Shown here: one piece after another, positions 35,169 through 45,500 of the stretch
How positions within the stretch are numbered: position 1 is the stretch's first letter
Layout: the number at the start of each line of letters is the position of its first letter
Assembly: GCF_000379765.1 (NCBI RefSeq)
Contig: NZ_KB903443.1
Location: 1 to 64,000, forward strand
Direction of reading: 5' to 3'
Length of the DNA stretch: 64,000 bases
From: Flexithrix dorotheae DSM 6795
GTDB taxonomy: Bacteria > Bacteroidota > Bacteroidia > Cytophagales > Flammeovirgaceae
Translations under genes and position numbers: made by a program
The notes under the pieces: generated by a model
Told to the model about the DNA's origin: nothing
What the model saw: the letters and a program-made list of their open reading frames with translations, nothing else
The model's database searches: none

Positions 35169-37619
35169 ATGAGAGTTTTAAAGTTTGGAGGAACATCTGT
35201 AGGAACACCTGAAAGAATTTTGCAGGTAATTGAGATTGTAAAAGATGCATTACAAAAAGAAAAAGTAGCTGTGGTAGTCTCTGCCTTTGGTGGCATTACA
35301 GATCAATTGATAAAGGTAAGTGAGATGGCTTCCTCTGGAAATGAAGGCTATAAGGATTTACAGCGGGAGATTGAGACCAGGCACATTCAGGCTATTAAAA
35401 CACTTGTTCATGCCAGAAGGCAAAGTGGTGTAGTGGCAGAAATCAAATTCCTGCTCAACGAACTTGAAGATATTCTTCATGGAATTTATTTGGTAAAGGA
35501 GTTAAGCCCTAAAATGAAGGATTTTATCTTAAGTTTTGGAGAAAGGCTTTCTGCCTCAATCATTGCAGAAGCCTTCAAAGAAAAGGAGATAGATGCCCGA
35601 TTTACGGACTCGAGGAATCTCATCATCACCGACAAGAACTTTGGTAATGCCAATGTGAATTTCACAGAAACCAATGAAAGGATTCAGAAGCATTTTATTA
35701 ATGCACAGGGTGAATTGATGATTCTGCCCGGGTTCGTGGCCAGTACTAAAAATAACGAAACGACTACCTTAGGCCGTGGAGGTTCTGATTATACGGCATC
35801 TATTTTTGCCGGAGCCCTTCATGTGGAGGTTTTAGAGATATGGACAGACGTAAATGGAATGATGACTGCTGACCCTAGAAAGGTTAGGACAGCCTTCACC
35901 ATTCCTGAAATATCCTATGAAGAAGCCATGGAACTTTCATACTTTGGGGCAAAAGTGATTTATCCTCCAAGTATTCAGCCAGCTTATCAAAAGCAAATTC
36001 CTATTCTTGTAAAAAACACCTTTGATCCAAAAGGGAAAAATACGATTATTAGTGGTGATGCTCCTGATGATGAAAAGCCAATCAGAGGGATTTCATCAAT
36101 GAAAGATATTGCCCTGGTCACACTTACAGGAAGTGGCTTAGTAGGGGTTACTGGTTCGGCATCCAGGTTGTTTAATGCTCTTGCTAAAAGTCAAATTAAC
36201 GTTATTTTAATTTCCCAGGCTTCTTCAGAACATTCTATTACCACAGCAGTAGAAGAAAAGAATGCTGAATTGGCCAGTAAAGTCATTTACAAAGAATTTA
36301 AGGAGGAGTTTAAAGGACAAAAGTTGGATCAGGTGATTGTGGAGCAGGCACTTTCAATCGTGGCTGTTGTGGGTAAAAACATGAAGAAAACTCCCGGAGT
36401 TGCAGGGAAGTTATTCAGTTCACTTGGTAGAAATGGCGTAAATGTTTTGGCTATTGCTCAAGGCGCTTCTGAACTTAATATATCATTGGTTGTCAGGCAA
36501 ATAGATGAAAGAAAAGCAGTTAGCATTATTCATGAGGCATTTTTCCTTTCCGAAACCAAAGCGCTGCACCTTTTCATCGCGGGAAGTACCGGACTTATTG
36601 GAAAGACGCTACTTTCCCAGATAACCAAGCAATTTGGGTCACTTAAAGAAAATAGTGCTATAGATATTCGCCTTATTGGCTTAATGAATACCAGAAAAAT
36701 GGTAATTGAACCTCAGGGAATTAACCCCGGTTCAGCGAATGAAGTAATTGAAAATGCGGATAAAAAAAGTAGCCTAGATTCTTTCGTAGACGAAATGATC
36801 TCACAAAACTTAAGAAACACTGTTTTTGTGGATGCCACAGCCAGTCAGCTGATTTCGGATCAATATGAGAAAATCCTCAATGCAAATATTTCAATAGTAA
36901 CGCCAAATAAGCTGGCTTGCTCTGGGGATATTAATTATTATAAAAGGCTGAAAAAAATTGCCAGAAAAAGAGGGGCTAAATTTCTATTTGAGACCAATGT
37001 TGGAGCTGGTCTGCCGGTAATCAGTACTTTGAATGATCTAATCCAAAGTGGAGATAAAATCATTAAAATCGAGGCAATTCTTTCCGGGACTTTAAATTAC
37101 ATAACAAACAATGTAAGTAAGGACAAAAAGATTAGTGAGGTTGTTTTAGATGCCAAAGAAGCCGGATTAACTGAGCCAGACCCTAGAATTGACCTTAGCG
37201 GTTCGGATGTTGCCCGAAAAATTCTTATTTTAGCCAGAGAGCTGGGCTATGACTTGAATATGGAAGATGTTGAATCTGAACCATTTATTTCTAAAGAAAG
37301 CCTGGATGCCAGTGATATTTCAGATTTTTTTGAAAAGTTAAAAGCTTATGATGAAACCTTTGAAAAGGAAAGGTCTAAGCTTGATGCTAAGGATGAAAAA
37401 TACAGAATTATTGCTACCCTTGAGGATGGAAAACCAAAAGTAAAGGTAAAAACTTTTGACAAAACCCACCCTTTCTATATGGCAGAGGGTAGTGATAATA
37501 TTATCCTTTATACAACCAATAGGTACAACGAGTTGCCTTTAATGATAAAAGGCCCGGGAGCAGGAGCAGAAGTAACAGCAGCAGGTGTATTTGCAGACAT
37601 TATCCGGATTGTTGATTAG
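35169..37619 (+). CDS. thrA: Bifunctional aspartate kinase/homoserine dehydrogenase
   Basis: An 816-residue enzyme catalysing the first and third steps of threonine, methionine and lysine synthesis. ATG 35169 gives the family start MRVLKFGGTSVG; ATG 35160 adds three residues. The kinase shows TTLGRGGSDYTAS (near 203); ACT regulatory segments include LVTLTGSGLVGVTG and NVLAIAQGASE. The dehydrogenase starts at LFIAGSTGLIGKT (about 474) and ends in KGPGAGAEVTAAGV. thrB and thrC do not follow. An inverted TGATAA/TTATCA repeat lies about 180 bp upstream; its role is unknown. Confidence 0.95.
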   Translation: MRVLKFGGTSVGTPERILQVIEIVKDALQKEKVAVVVSAFGGITDQLIKVSEMASSGNEGYKDLQREIETRHIQAIKTLVHARRQSGVVAEIKFLLNELEDILHGIYLVKELSPKMKDFILSFGERLSASIIAEAFKEKEIDARFTDSRNLIITDKNFGNANVNFTETNERIQKHFINAQGELMILPGFVASTKNNETTTLGRGGSDYTASIFAGALHVEVLEIWTDVNGMMTADPRKVRTAFTIPEISYEEAMELSYFGAKVIYPPSIQPAYQKQIPILVKNTFDPKGKNTIISGDAPDDEKPIRGISSMKDIALVTLTGSGLVGVTGSASRLFNALAKSQINVILISQASSEHSITTAVEEKNAELASKVIYKEFKEEFKGQKLDQVIVEQALSIVAVVGKNMKKTPGVAGKLFSSLGRNGVNVLAIAQGASELNISLVVRQIDERKAVSIIHEAFFLSETKALHLFIAGSTGLIGKTLLSQITKQFGSLKENSAIDIRLIGLMNTRKMVIEPQGINPGSANEVIENADKKSSLDSFVDEMISQNLRNTVFVDATASQLISDQYEKILNANISIVTPNKLACSGDINYYKRLKKIARKRGAKFLFETNVGAGLPVISTLNDLIQSGDKIIKIEAILSGTLNYITNNVSKDKKISEVVLDAKEAGLTEPDPRIDLSGSDVARKILILARELGYDLNMEDVESEPFISKESLDASDISDFFEKLKAYDETFEKERSKLDAKDEKYRIIATLEDGKPKVKVKTFDKTHPFYMAEGSDNIILYTTNRYNELPLMIKGPGAGAEVTAAGVFADIIRIVD

Positions 37620-37700
37620 TGTCAAGTCAGCCTTAAGCTTTCGGAAATCCGAGGCTTAACATGACAATAGATTTAAAAAAATTTATATTATTATTAAACC

Positions 37701-37735
37701 AAATAGAGCAGCATTTTCCTGCTCTATTTTTATTT
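37701..37735 (+). terminator. Terminator after thrA, abutting next start
   Basis: AAATAGAGCAG (37701-37711) pairs perfectly with CTGCTCTATTT (37719-37729), followed by T-rich sequence ending four bases before the next gene's ATG (37739). It may double as a regulatory structure for that gene. Confidence 0.8.
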
Positions 37736-37738
37736 ACA

Positions 37739-38596
37739 ATGAAAATGAAAAATGCCATTTCAACTATTCTGCTTGCGCTAATCTTTCATCAGGCCTTTTC
37801 AGTGACCATTGAAGGAGGAAATTATGAAGGAAGACCTCAGTTCATTATCAAAACCAAAACTGCCACTTATTTTTATGATAAAGCTGGGGGAGGTTTTTCC
37901 AGAATGATTGATAAAGAAGGGAAAGACTGGATTAGTTTTAAAAAAGATCCCTTATCAGAATATCCGATTTCAGCTGGAGCGGGATTTAGAGGATTACCCA
38001 ACATGGTTTTTGGAAATGAAGATGGAGGAGCAGGCCACCCAGGCCATGATAAGTGTGTAAGTGAAATTTTGAATGAACACACCATTATTACCAAAAGCAA
38101 ATCTGGCAAATGGGAATGGATTTGGGAATTTGAGGAGAAATTTGCCCGACTTACAGTTAAAAAAACCGATCCAAACCATCCCTATTGGTTTCTTTATGAA
38201 GGCACCATAGGAGGAAAATTTAGTCCTACTTATCATTACTGGGGAACAGATAAAGGGGGACCAAACAATGAAATTTATGATTTTTACAAGGGGAAAAAGC
38301 TTTTTGAAAAGTGGAATTGGATTTATTTTGGAGATAAACAAATTGACAGAGTCCTGTTTTTACTTCACCAGACGCCTGATGACAAGGAGGATGTGTTGGG
38401 CTACCTGGGAAACTCAGACAAAGGAATTGATTCCGAAGATGGGATGGTAGTTTTTGGTTTTGGAAGGGCAAAGGGTTCCAAACCTCAAATGACAGCTGAA
38501 AACAATTCTTTTATAATAGGATTTCTGGAGAAAAGGATTGAGGATGGTCAAGGACACGATAAGGCAAAGAAAAAAATAGAAAAGTTGAAAAAATAA
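37739..38596 (+). CDS. Secreted protein, unknown family
   Basis: A 285-residue protein. ATG 37739 is chosen because it opens with a signal peptide (MKMKNAISTI to HQAFS); an ATG at 37661 would place the terminator hairpin inside the coding region. The mature part is tryptophan- and glycine-rich with EGGNYEGRPQF, GGGFSRMIDKEG, KWEWIWEFEEKF and YHYWGTDKGGPNNEIYDF, suggesting a beta-sandwich for a carbohydrate or other extracellular ligand. I do not recognise the family. The charged tail (AKKKIEKLKK) is unusual. The next small membrane gene follows 62 bp on. Confidence 0.6.
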   Translation: MKMKNAISTILLALIFHQAFSVTIEGGNYEGRPQFIIKTKTATYFYDKAGGGFSRMIDKEGKDWISFKKDPLSEYPISAGAGFRGLPNMVFGNEDGGAGHPGHDKCVSEILNEHTIITKSKSGKWEWIWEFEEKFARLTVKKTDPNHPYWFLYEGTIGGKFSPTYHYWGTDKGGPNNEIYDFYKGKKLFEKWNWIYFGDKQIDRVLFLLHQTPDDKEDVLGYLGNSDKGIDSEDGMVVFGFGRAKGSKPQMTAENNSFIIGFLEKRIEDGQGHDKAKKKIEKLKK

Positions 38597-38602
38597 ATGA
38601 AT

Positions 38603-38639
38603 TATTTCAATTATTTTCTTTCAAAATAGTTGAAATAGA
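38603..38639 (+). other. Hairpin in spacer between two genes
   Basis: TTTCAATTATTTT (38606-38618) pairs with AAAATAGTTGAAA (38624-38636), one G-T pair, extended a few bases. It lacks a following T run on the plus strand, so it may be a processing or stability element. Confidence 0.4.
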
Positions 38640-38658
38640 TGAACTAAACTTATCAAAT

Positions 38659-38946
38659 ATGCTTGAAATAATTGCCATTGTCACTCTGGGAAAACACATC
38701 AGTAAAATTGTAAGAGCAAAAGGATTAAAGCCTACAAAATATGTAATCATTATGGTAGTCCTTTGGATAGGGCTGGAAATTATAGGTTCTATTTGCGGTA
38801 CTTTATTAATTGGAGAAGGATTAGCAGCCTATCCATTTGCATTAGCTGGAGCTGCACTGGGAGGTTTTATAGCATACTCCATAGCAAAAAATGCCTCCGC
38901 TGCTACTAATCTGGAAAGTGATGAAATCTTAGACCTGAATGTCTAA
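38659..38946 (+). CDS. Small multi-pass membrane protein, unknown
   Basis: A 95-residue protein with three likely hydrophobic segments (about 3-12, 28-50, 55-75), the glycine-rich GAALGGFIAYSIAKNA near the end, and a polar tail. The pattern and ATG make it a credible gene, but I recognise no family. It follows the secreted unknown gene and ends at a terminator. Confidence 0.6.
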   Translation: MLEIIAIVTLGKHISKIVRAKGLKPTKYVIIMVVLWIGLEIIGSICGTLLIGEGLAAYPFALAGAALGGFIAYSIAKNASAATNLESDEILDLNV

Positions 38947-38965
38947 ATTCTATCTTCAGGAAAAA

Positions 38966-38999
38966 TGGGCTTGATTTTTCATAAAACAAGCCTTTTTTC
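38966..38999. terminator. Bidirectional terminator before aldo/keto reductase
   Basis: GGCTTG and CAAGCC pair, extended by TTTT/AAAA, with T runs on both strands. It serves both the upstream rightward gene and the convergent reductase. Confidence 0.7.
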
Positions 39000-39014
39000 T
39001 CCCTCAATTTTTAC

Positions 39015-39911
39015 TCACCTGTGTTGCTCATAGAAATTTACAGGTAGGACATTTTGTAATTGAGAATATTCATCTTCCTTCAGCCACGGGACCTCATATA
39101 CTTTTACTAAATCTAAAAGCTGTTCCTGGGTTCGGATACCAGAAACAGCAGAAGAAAGTGCAGGATGTTGCAATACAAATTGTAAAGCCAATTGAGCAGG
39201 AGATTTCTCTTTACCGATTAAATCTTTAATATAATACTGAATTTTTTCTACTTCTTTTTCAGTATAATTTAAATATGTCTTTGCCGGCTTATCTATAAGA
39301 AGCCCTTTTGCTACACCTCCTCTAGACAGAACACCAATATTATTTTCATAGAGTAAATCTAAACAAGATTCCTCTGGACGCCTATCCAGAATACTGTATT
39401 GCATCATTACACTGGTGATATTCGATTTTTTTACATATTCTCGAATCACATTCGGCCGAATGGAGGAAATTCCATAATATCTGATTTTACCTTCTGCTTT
39501 AAGCTTTTCAAAAGCTTCTATTGTTTCATCTATAGGATCCTCTATAGTTCCTCCATGCAGTTGGTATAAGTCAATATAATCTGTATTAAGCCTTTTCAGA
39601 CTTTTTTCTACTGCTTGTATAATATATTCTTTTGAAGGATTCCAGATCCATCCACTTCCATCAGGTTTTAACTGGTTCCCTACTTTTGTGGCAATAAGGA
39701 CCTTATCCCTAATTCCTTTAAATGCCTTGCCTAAGGATATTTCATTTTCCCCATTCTGATATAAATCTGCTGTATCAAAAAAGTTTATTCCATTATCGTA
39801 GGCACTATGTAATAGGGAAGAGTTTTTGGCATCATCATTCCCAAGGGACATACACCCAAAACTTACTTTACTTACATATAATTCCGAGTTTCCTAATTGT
39901 TGGTAAGTCAT
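39015..39911 (-). CDS. Aldo/keto reductase
   Basis: A 298-residue NAD(P)H-dependent oxidoreductase with the TIM-barrel fold. The catalytic elements are INFFDTADLYQNGE (aspartate and tyrosine near 47 and 52), the lysine of VLIATKVG, and the histidine of DLYQLHGG (about 118). NAD(P)-binding residues follow near the C-terminus (AVSGIRTQEQL). It reduces an aldehyde or ketone; the substrate is unknown. The FkbM gene, 54 bp upstream in the same direction, may be co-transcribed. Confidence 0.85.
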   Translation of the reverse strand: MTYQQLGNSELYVSKVSFGCMSLGNDDAKNSSLLHSAYDNGINFFDTADLYQNGENEISLGKAFKGIRDKVLIATKVGNQLKPDGSGWIWNPSKEYIIQAVEKSLKRLNTDYIDLYQLHGGTIEDPIDETIEAFEKLKAEGKIRYYGISSIRPNVIREYVKKSNITSVMMQYSILDRRPEESCLDLLYENNIGVLSRGGVAKGLLIDKPAKTYLNYTEKEVEKIQYYIKDLIGKEKSPAQLALQFVLQHPALSSAVSGIRTQEQLLDLVKVYEVPWLKEDEYSQLQNVLPVNFYEQHR

Positions 39912-39965
39912 AGAATTTTAGGATGATTTTTATTTCAAAATAAGAAAAATAGCGAATAAGTTCAT

Positions 39966-40931
39966 TTAATTGAATTTAAAAACACCCTTTATTTTTTTCA
40001 GGAATTCATCCTTCAGAATGTCAAAATCCCAAAAATTTGAAATGAGGCCTTTTTTTGAGGCCTGTATAATTTTTCTAAAGATAGGGTCATTAAAAGTGGT
40101 TTCACCTTTTTCTGCAAGAGAAATTGCACTCAAAAATTCATTATTAACCATACAAAAAACACATCCTAATAAATATTCTCTAATAGAATAGTTTTCATTT
40201 TTAAAAGAATTAATATAGGTTATTTCTGCCCATCTGGGAGATTTTTTCACAGTTACCTTTGCAAGTTTTTTATAAAAAGGATTTGAAAATAAACTATCGA
40301 AACCTTTTCTGGAAATTCTGGGCACTCCATTAACATTAATATCAGCCAACCAAAAATTTTTACCATCCATATACCTCATTACATCAAACAGTTTATCCTC
40401 ACCTTCATAGGATCCATGGATTCCAGGTTCAAACTCCAGTAATAATATGTCATCCTGAGTATCATTTAAAAGGTTCTGATAAAGCCTGAGGTCAATTCCT
40501 TGCGAATCAACCTTCATCCAATCAATCTTGTCAATGTTTAATTCAGACAAGGCCGCATTTAGGGAAATGTTATCTAATTTAACAACATCCTTAATTTTAT
40601 AAAAAGGAGCATAAATATATCCTTCTACTTTTTTTAAATCTGGCTTTAAACTGCTTGATGTATATGGATATTCAGTAAGATAAAAATCAATTTTCTTATC
40701 TTCTTTATCCGACACTATACAGTTGTATACAAATAACTTTTTGTAATCCTTAGATTCCTCTTCAGAAATATTAAACTCCCGTTCATCAGCATCGAAGGCA
40801 ATACAAATAGCATACTTTGCAAAAGTTTTCCATTTTGGGTGAATCTTCCCCGAAGCACCAACATCAATTAAAACAGGGGGTTGAGCTACTAATTCTGGCC
40901 GTTCAAAAATTTCCTTAATCAGACTTTTCAT
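39966..40931 (-). CDS. FkbM-family methyltransferase
   Basis: A 321-residue SAM-dependent methyltransferase. The SAM site is seen in VLIDVGASGKIHP (about 20) and CIAFDADEREF; the FkbM domain contains LDNISLN, DWMKVDSQGIDLRLYQ and LLLEFEPGIHG. Family members often methylate a hydroxyl of a sugar or polyketide. The C-terminal 90 residues are less typical. No polysaccharide or polyketide cluster surrounds it, so the acceptor is unknown. Confidence 0.8.
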   Translation of the reverse strand: MKSLIKEIFERPELVAQPPVLIDVGASGKIHPKWKTFAKYAICIAFDADEREFNISEEESKDYKKLFVYNCIVSDKEDKKIDFYLTEYPYTSSSLKPDLKKVEGYIYAPFYKIKDVVKLDNISLNAALSELNIDKIDWMKVDSQGIDLRLYQNLLNDTQDDILLLEFEPGIHGSYEGEDKLFDVMRYMDGKNFWLADINVNGVPRISRKGFDSLFSNPFYKKLAKVTVKKSPRWAEITYINSFKNENYSIREYLLGCVFCMVNNEFLSAISLAEKGETTFNDPIFRKIIQASKKGLISNFWDFDILKDEFLKKIKGVFKFN

Positions 40932-41117
40932 ATTTGATTTAATTTAATTCTCTATTACCGGACATCCATTTATTTTATTACTAAAAGGTAAATAGAGTTT
41001 ATCAAATTTGCTCAAATATCTAACTTTCTGAATCAATTTAAAATGTTAACCCAGATTATCCTAAAATTTCAAACATTTGATTCTGTCATTTTAACTAAAG
41101 GGTTTCGAAAAGCTTGA

Positions 41118-41158
41118 ATAAAAAAAAATACTCGAGATAATTAAATCCCGAGTATTTT
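41118..41158 (-). terminator. Terminator of gldJ
   Basis: On the minus strand AATACTCGGGAT pairs with ATCTCGAGTATT (one G-T pair) across a 5-nt loop, followed by a run of T. It lies about 20 bp after the gldJ stop. Confidence 0.88.
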
Positions 41159-41178
41159 ATATTTAGTTTTTTTAAAGC

Positions 41179-42405
41179 TTATCTTGGAGCATTACCATCT
41201 GCACTAATCATTGCACATCTAAACCCAATTGTTGCTGTTGCAGAATCCTCTTCTAAGTATCTTCTTGTTCCTGGAGCTAACCAATAAGCTACATCTTTCC
41301 AAGATCCACCTTTGTAAACTCTTACATGGTTATCAATAAAGGTTGTCCATTGCGGCTTGTCATAAATGTAATCCCAACTTTGGTCATCAAGGAATCCACT
41401 ATTTCGAACCGGGTTTAAATCTTCAAAATCCTGGTAGGAAAGAGGTCGATAAATATCTTCAACCCATTCATTTACATTACCAGCCATGTTATACAAACCA
41501 TAATCATTTGGAGGATTATCATAAATACCTGCAGTTATCATGGCTGCATCATTTAATTTACCTGCAATACCGGCATAGTCACCTCTACCTCTTTTAAAGT
41601 TTGCCATAAATGTACCCATTTCATCACCATAAGGATTTCTAGTGGAGTGTCCATCCCAAGGGTAAATTCTTCTATGGCTATGGTTTTCATCATATTCCTG
41701 AACACCAATCAAAGCTTGGGCTGCATATTCCCATTCAGCTTCAGTAGGTAATCTATAATTAGGAACAACAATACCTGATTCCAATGGAATTCTTTCTCCT
41801 CCCTCCACAGCTGAAACTTCCTCATCTGTACCATTTTTCATAGCAAGATTTCTATTTACCATAGTAGTCCTCCATGCACAGTAATTTTTGGCCTGTAACC
41901 AATTAATACCAACTACTGGATGAAATCTAAAACCTGGATATCTAAAATAATGGTCAACATAAGGATCATTAAAGGCTAATTCTTTTGACCAAACAGTAGT
42001 ATCAGGAAGAGCCTCTTCATAATATGTCTGACCAGAATCTCTTGCATAATGCAAATATTCTAACCAGTGGATATTTGCTACTTCCGCTTCATCCATGTAA
42101 AATGAATTAACAGTAACAGTCCTTTCAATGTTATCCATTGCCCCGAGCAAATCTTCTTCGTAAGACCCCAGGATTATTCTTCCTCCTTCAATATACCTTA
42201 GTCCAGGACCATAAGGTTGTCCACTGTATTTTCTAACACCAAAAGAATTTTCATCTTTCCCATTATAGGCCATTCCAGTAGTCGTACTAAATTTCCCTGG
42301 ATTGTCAGCAGTTGCAAAATCATTTTTTTTACCACAACTGGACAAAATGCTTATCCCTATAAAAAGCAAAGATGATAAATAAAAAAAGCTCCTTACTTTG
42401 TTCAT
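41179..42405 (-). CDS. gldJ: Gliding motility lipoprotein GldJ
   Basis: A 408-residue lipoprotein with a FGE-sulfatase-like (SUMF1) fold, matching GldJ. The lipobox is LSSCG (cysteine near 24). Family motifs include VNSFYMDEAEVANIHWLEYL (about 98), RLPTEAEWEYAAQA (about 215), GRGDYAGIAGKLND, NDYGLYNMAGNVNEWVEDI, and the ending TIGFRCAM. GldJ is an outer-membrane or periplasmic protein needed for gliding and for the GldK/L/M/N T9SS machinery. The other gld genes are not in the window. It is monocistronic with its own terminator. Confidence 0.85.
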   Translation of the reverse strand: MNKVRSFFYLSSLLFIGISILSSCGKKNDFATADNPGKFSTTTGMAYNGKDENSFGVRKYSGQPYGPGLRYIEGGRIILGSYEEDLLGAMDNIERTVTVNSFYMDEAEVANIHWLEYLHYARDSGQTYYEEALPDTTVWSKELAFNDPYVDHYFRYPGFRFHPVVGINWLQAKNYCAWRTTMVNRNLAMKNGTDEEVSAVEGGERIPLESGIVVPNYRLPTEAEWEYAAQALIGVQEYDENHSHRRIYPWDGHSTRNPYGDEMGTFMANFKRGRGDYAGIAGKLNDAAMITAGIYDNPPNDYGLYNMAGNVNEWVEDIYRPLSYQDFEDLNPVRNSGFLDDQSWDYIYDKPQWTTFIDNHVRVYKGGSWKDVAYWLAPGTRRYLEEDSATATIGFRCAMISADGNAPR

Positions 42406-42555
42406 GATTAATTTGTTTTTTAAAATATCGAGGTATTCCGACTTTAGCTAATCATCTAACTTTGGTAAATTAATATTATTGCTTGAAGAAGATGATTAAG
42501 TTTGGATAAAACTATTTACTAAATTCCTAATAATTCAATAACTGTACCTAAATGT

Positions 42556-45500
42556 TTAAGATTTTATTTCTTGTACACAATTTAATGCCTGATCAATACT
42601 AAAAACATCATTAACGATTAAGATCACTCTTTTTTTAGCATCTTTCATTTGACATTTTCTTGGGTTTTTATTTACAAACCTTAAAAACTTCCCAAAGGTT
42701 TCACCTTGGTAATAGGAAGTATTATTATGTTCCACTAAAGAAGCTTTAAAAACACCTCCCTTTAAAATCAATTTTTCAATCCCTAAACTTTCACAGATCC
42801 ATCTTAATTTAACGACTTCCAATAAATTAAATACTGGAGTAGGAATTGGTCCAAATCGATCCGATAATGAAGATCTAAACTTTTCAAGCTCCTCAGCATT
42901 TTTTATGGCATCCGCAGCAATGTATAAATTAAGTCTTTCGGAAATATTAGAAACATAGGATTCTGGGATAATTACCTCGAAATCTGTTTCAATATTACAA
43001 TCAACTTTTAATTCTTTTAAATCTAACTCATTTTTACCCACAAATAATTCTCTAAATTCAGTTTCCTTAAGCTCTGTAATCGCATCTTCAAGAATTTTAT
43101 TATACATATCAAATCCAAGGTCAGATATAAACCCACTTTGTTCTGCCCCGAGTAAATTTCCTGCCCCCCTGATATCTAAATCTCGCATGGCTACCTTAAA
43201 TCCATCTCCCAGATCAGAAAACTCCTCCAAAGTACTCAACCTCTTCCTTGCATCCGGAGTAATATGAATGAGACTTGGGGTAATTAAATAACAATAAGCT
43301 TTCCTATTCGACCTTCCCACTCTTCCTCTCATCTGGTGAAGATCAGAGAGTCCAAACATATGTGCCCTATTAATTATAATGGTATTGGCATTTGGTATAT
43401 CTAATCCGGATTCTATAATGTTGGTGGAAACCAAAACATCATATTCCCCATCAATAAATTTAACCATTAGTTTTTCCAACTTCTGCCCTTCCATCTGTCC
43501 ATGAGCATACACTACCCGGGCATCCGGCACTAAGCGAACTATATTATTTGCAATGCTTTCAATATCTCCAATCCTATTGTGTACAAAGAATACCTGTCCC
43601 CCTCTGTTAAGTTCTCTTCTTACTGCATCTCTGATTACTTCATCACTGAAAGTATGTAAATTTGTTTCTACTGGTTGCCTGTTTGGGGGTGGAGTAGAAA
43701 TAACTGACAAGTCCCTGGCCCCCATTAAGGAAAACTGTAAGGTTCTTGGGATAGGTGTAGCTGTTAATGTTAAAACATCTACATTCACCGTCATTTCCTT
43801 TAATCTTTCCTTGGTTTTCACTCCAAACTTTTGTTCTTCATCAATTACCATTAAACCCAAATCCTTAAACTCCACAGCTTTTCCGGTAATTTTATGAGTT
43901 CCAATCAGCACGTCTATTTTCCCTTCCTTTAATTCTTTCAAAATCCTTTTGACATCTGAAGGAGTTCTAAATCTATTCAGGTAATCTACTTTACAAGGTA
44001 AATTAGAAAACCTATCCTTAAAGGTTTTATAATGCTGCATAGCCAAAATTGTGGTTGGCACTAAAACAGCCACCTGCTTACTATCGCAGACTGCTTTAAA
44101 AGCAGAACGAATAGCGACTTCTGTTTTCCCAAAACCAACATCACCACAAACTAACCGATCCATTGGATGGGGCAATTCCATATCAGCTTTTACATCCTCT
44201 GTAGCCTTCGCCTGATCAGGAGTATCTTCATATATAAAAGATGATTCTAATTCTGCCTGAAGGTAACTATCTTTAGTAAATGCAAAGCCTGGAGAGGTTT
44301 TTCTCTTAGCATAAAGATTTATTAAATCTTTGGCGATGTCCTGAACTCTCTTTTTAACTTTTCGTTTTTTCTGCTCCCACTCCTGAGAGCCTAACTTACT
44401 AATTGGAGGCATTCTTCCCTCTTGGCCGGAATATTTTGATATTTTATGTAAACCATGAATTCCAACAAATAAAATATCATCATCTCTATATATTAACCTT
44501 ACCGCTTCTTGCTCTTTTTCATTGTTAACAACCTTTTCTAAGCCTCCAAATCGTCCGATTCCATGTTCAATATGTGTTACAAAATCTCCAATTTTCAATT
44601 CCCTCAGGTCTTTAAGCGTTAGTGCCTTTGTTTTGGAAAATTTCTTTTTGACATAATATTTATGGAATCTTTCAAATATTTGATGATCAGTATAACATAC
44701 TAATTTTAGATTGTCATCAATAAATCCGCCTTTTAGAGAAATATTGAGTTCGGAATAATTCAATCCAGGATCTATTTCAGCAAAAATGGTTTTAAGTCGC
44801 TCTAGCTGTTTGTGGGACTCTGCAACAAGTACATTTTGATAGCCATTTAATTCATTTTGGTCCAAATCTTCTACTAATAAATTAAAATCTTTATTAAAGG
44901 AAGGCTGGGATTTGGATTCAAAATTTACCACCAAACTTTTTTTATGATAAAATCGGTTTCCAAACTCAAGGCTTGAAAAATCCTGAAACGCCTTTTCAAA
45001 TGATTCCTGAGATTCAAACAAATCGCCCGGATCATTAATGATTTGTGTATCTCCTGAACTGGAAACAATTTGATCAAAGTTACTCTGGGCAGCAGAGAAA
45101 TTTTTGGAAATAGTGTCTAATGTTAACTCGTAATCCTTTACCCAGATTTTAGTTGATGAAGGAATAAAAGATAATATAGATTCCCTCACCTCCTGCATTA
45201 ATTTTGTCTGAACATTAGGAATTATAGCGATTTGGTCGAGTTTTGATATGGATAATTGTGTGAGTGGATCAAATGTTTTAATACTTTCAATTTCATCTCC
45301 AAATAACTCTAATCTAAATGGAAGTTCATTGGCATATGAAAAAATATCAATTATCCCTCCCCTTACAGCAAACTGACCTGCCTCATAAACAAAATCTTCT
45401 TTTTCAAATTCATATTCCGTAAGTAGTTCCGAAATAAATTCTGTGTTTACTTTTTCTCCTACCTTCGCTGAAAATGTATTCTCCAATAACGAGCGCTGGT

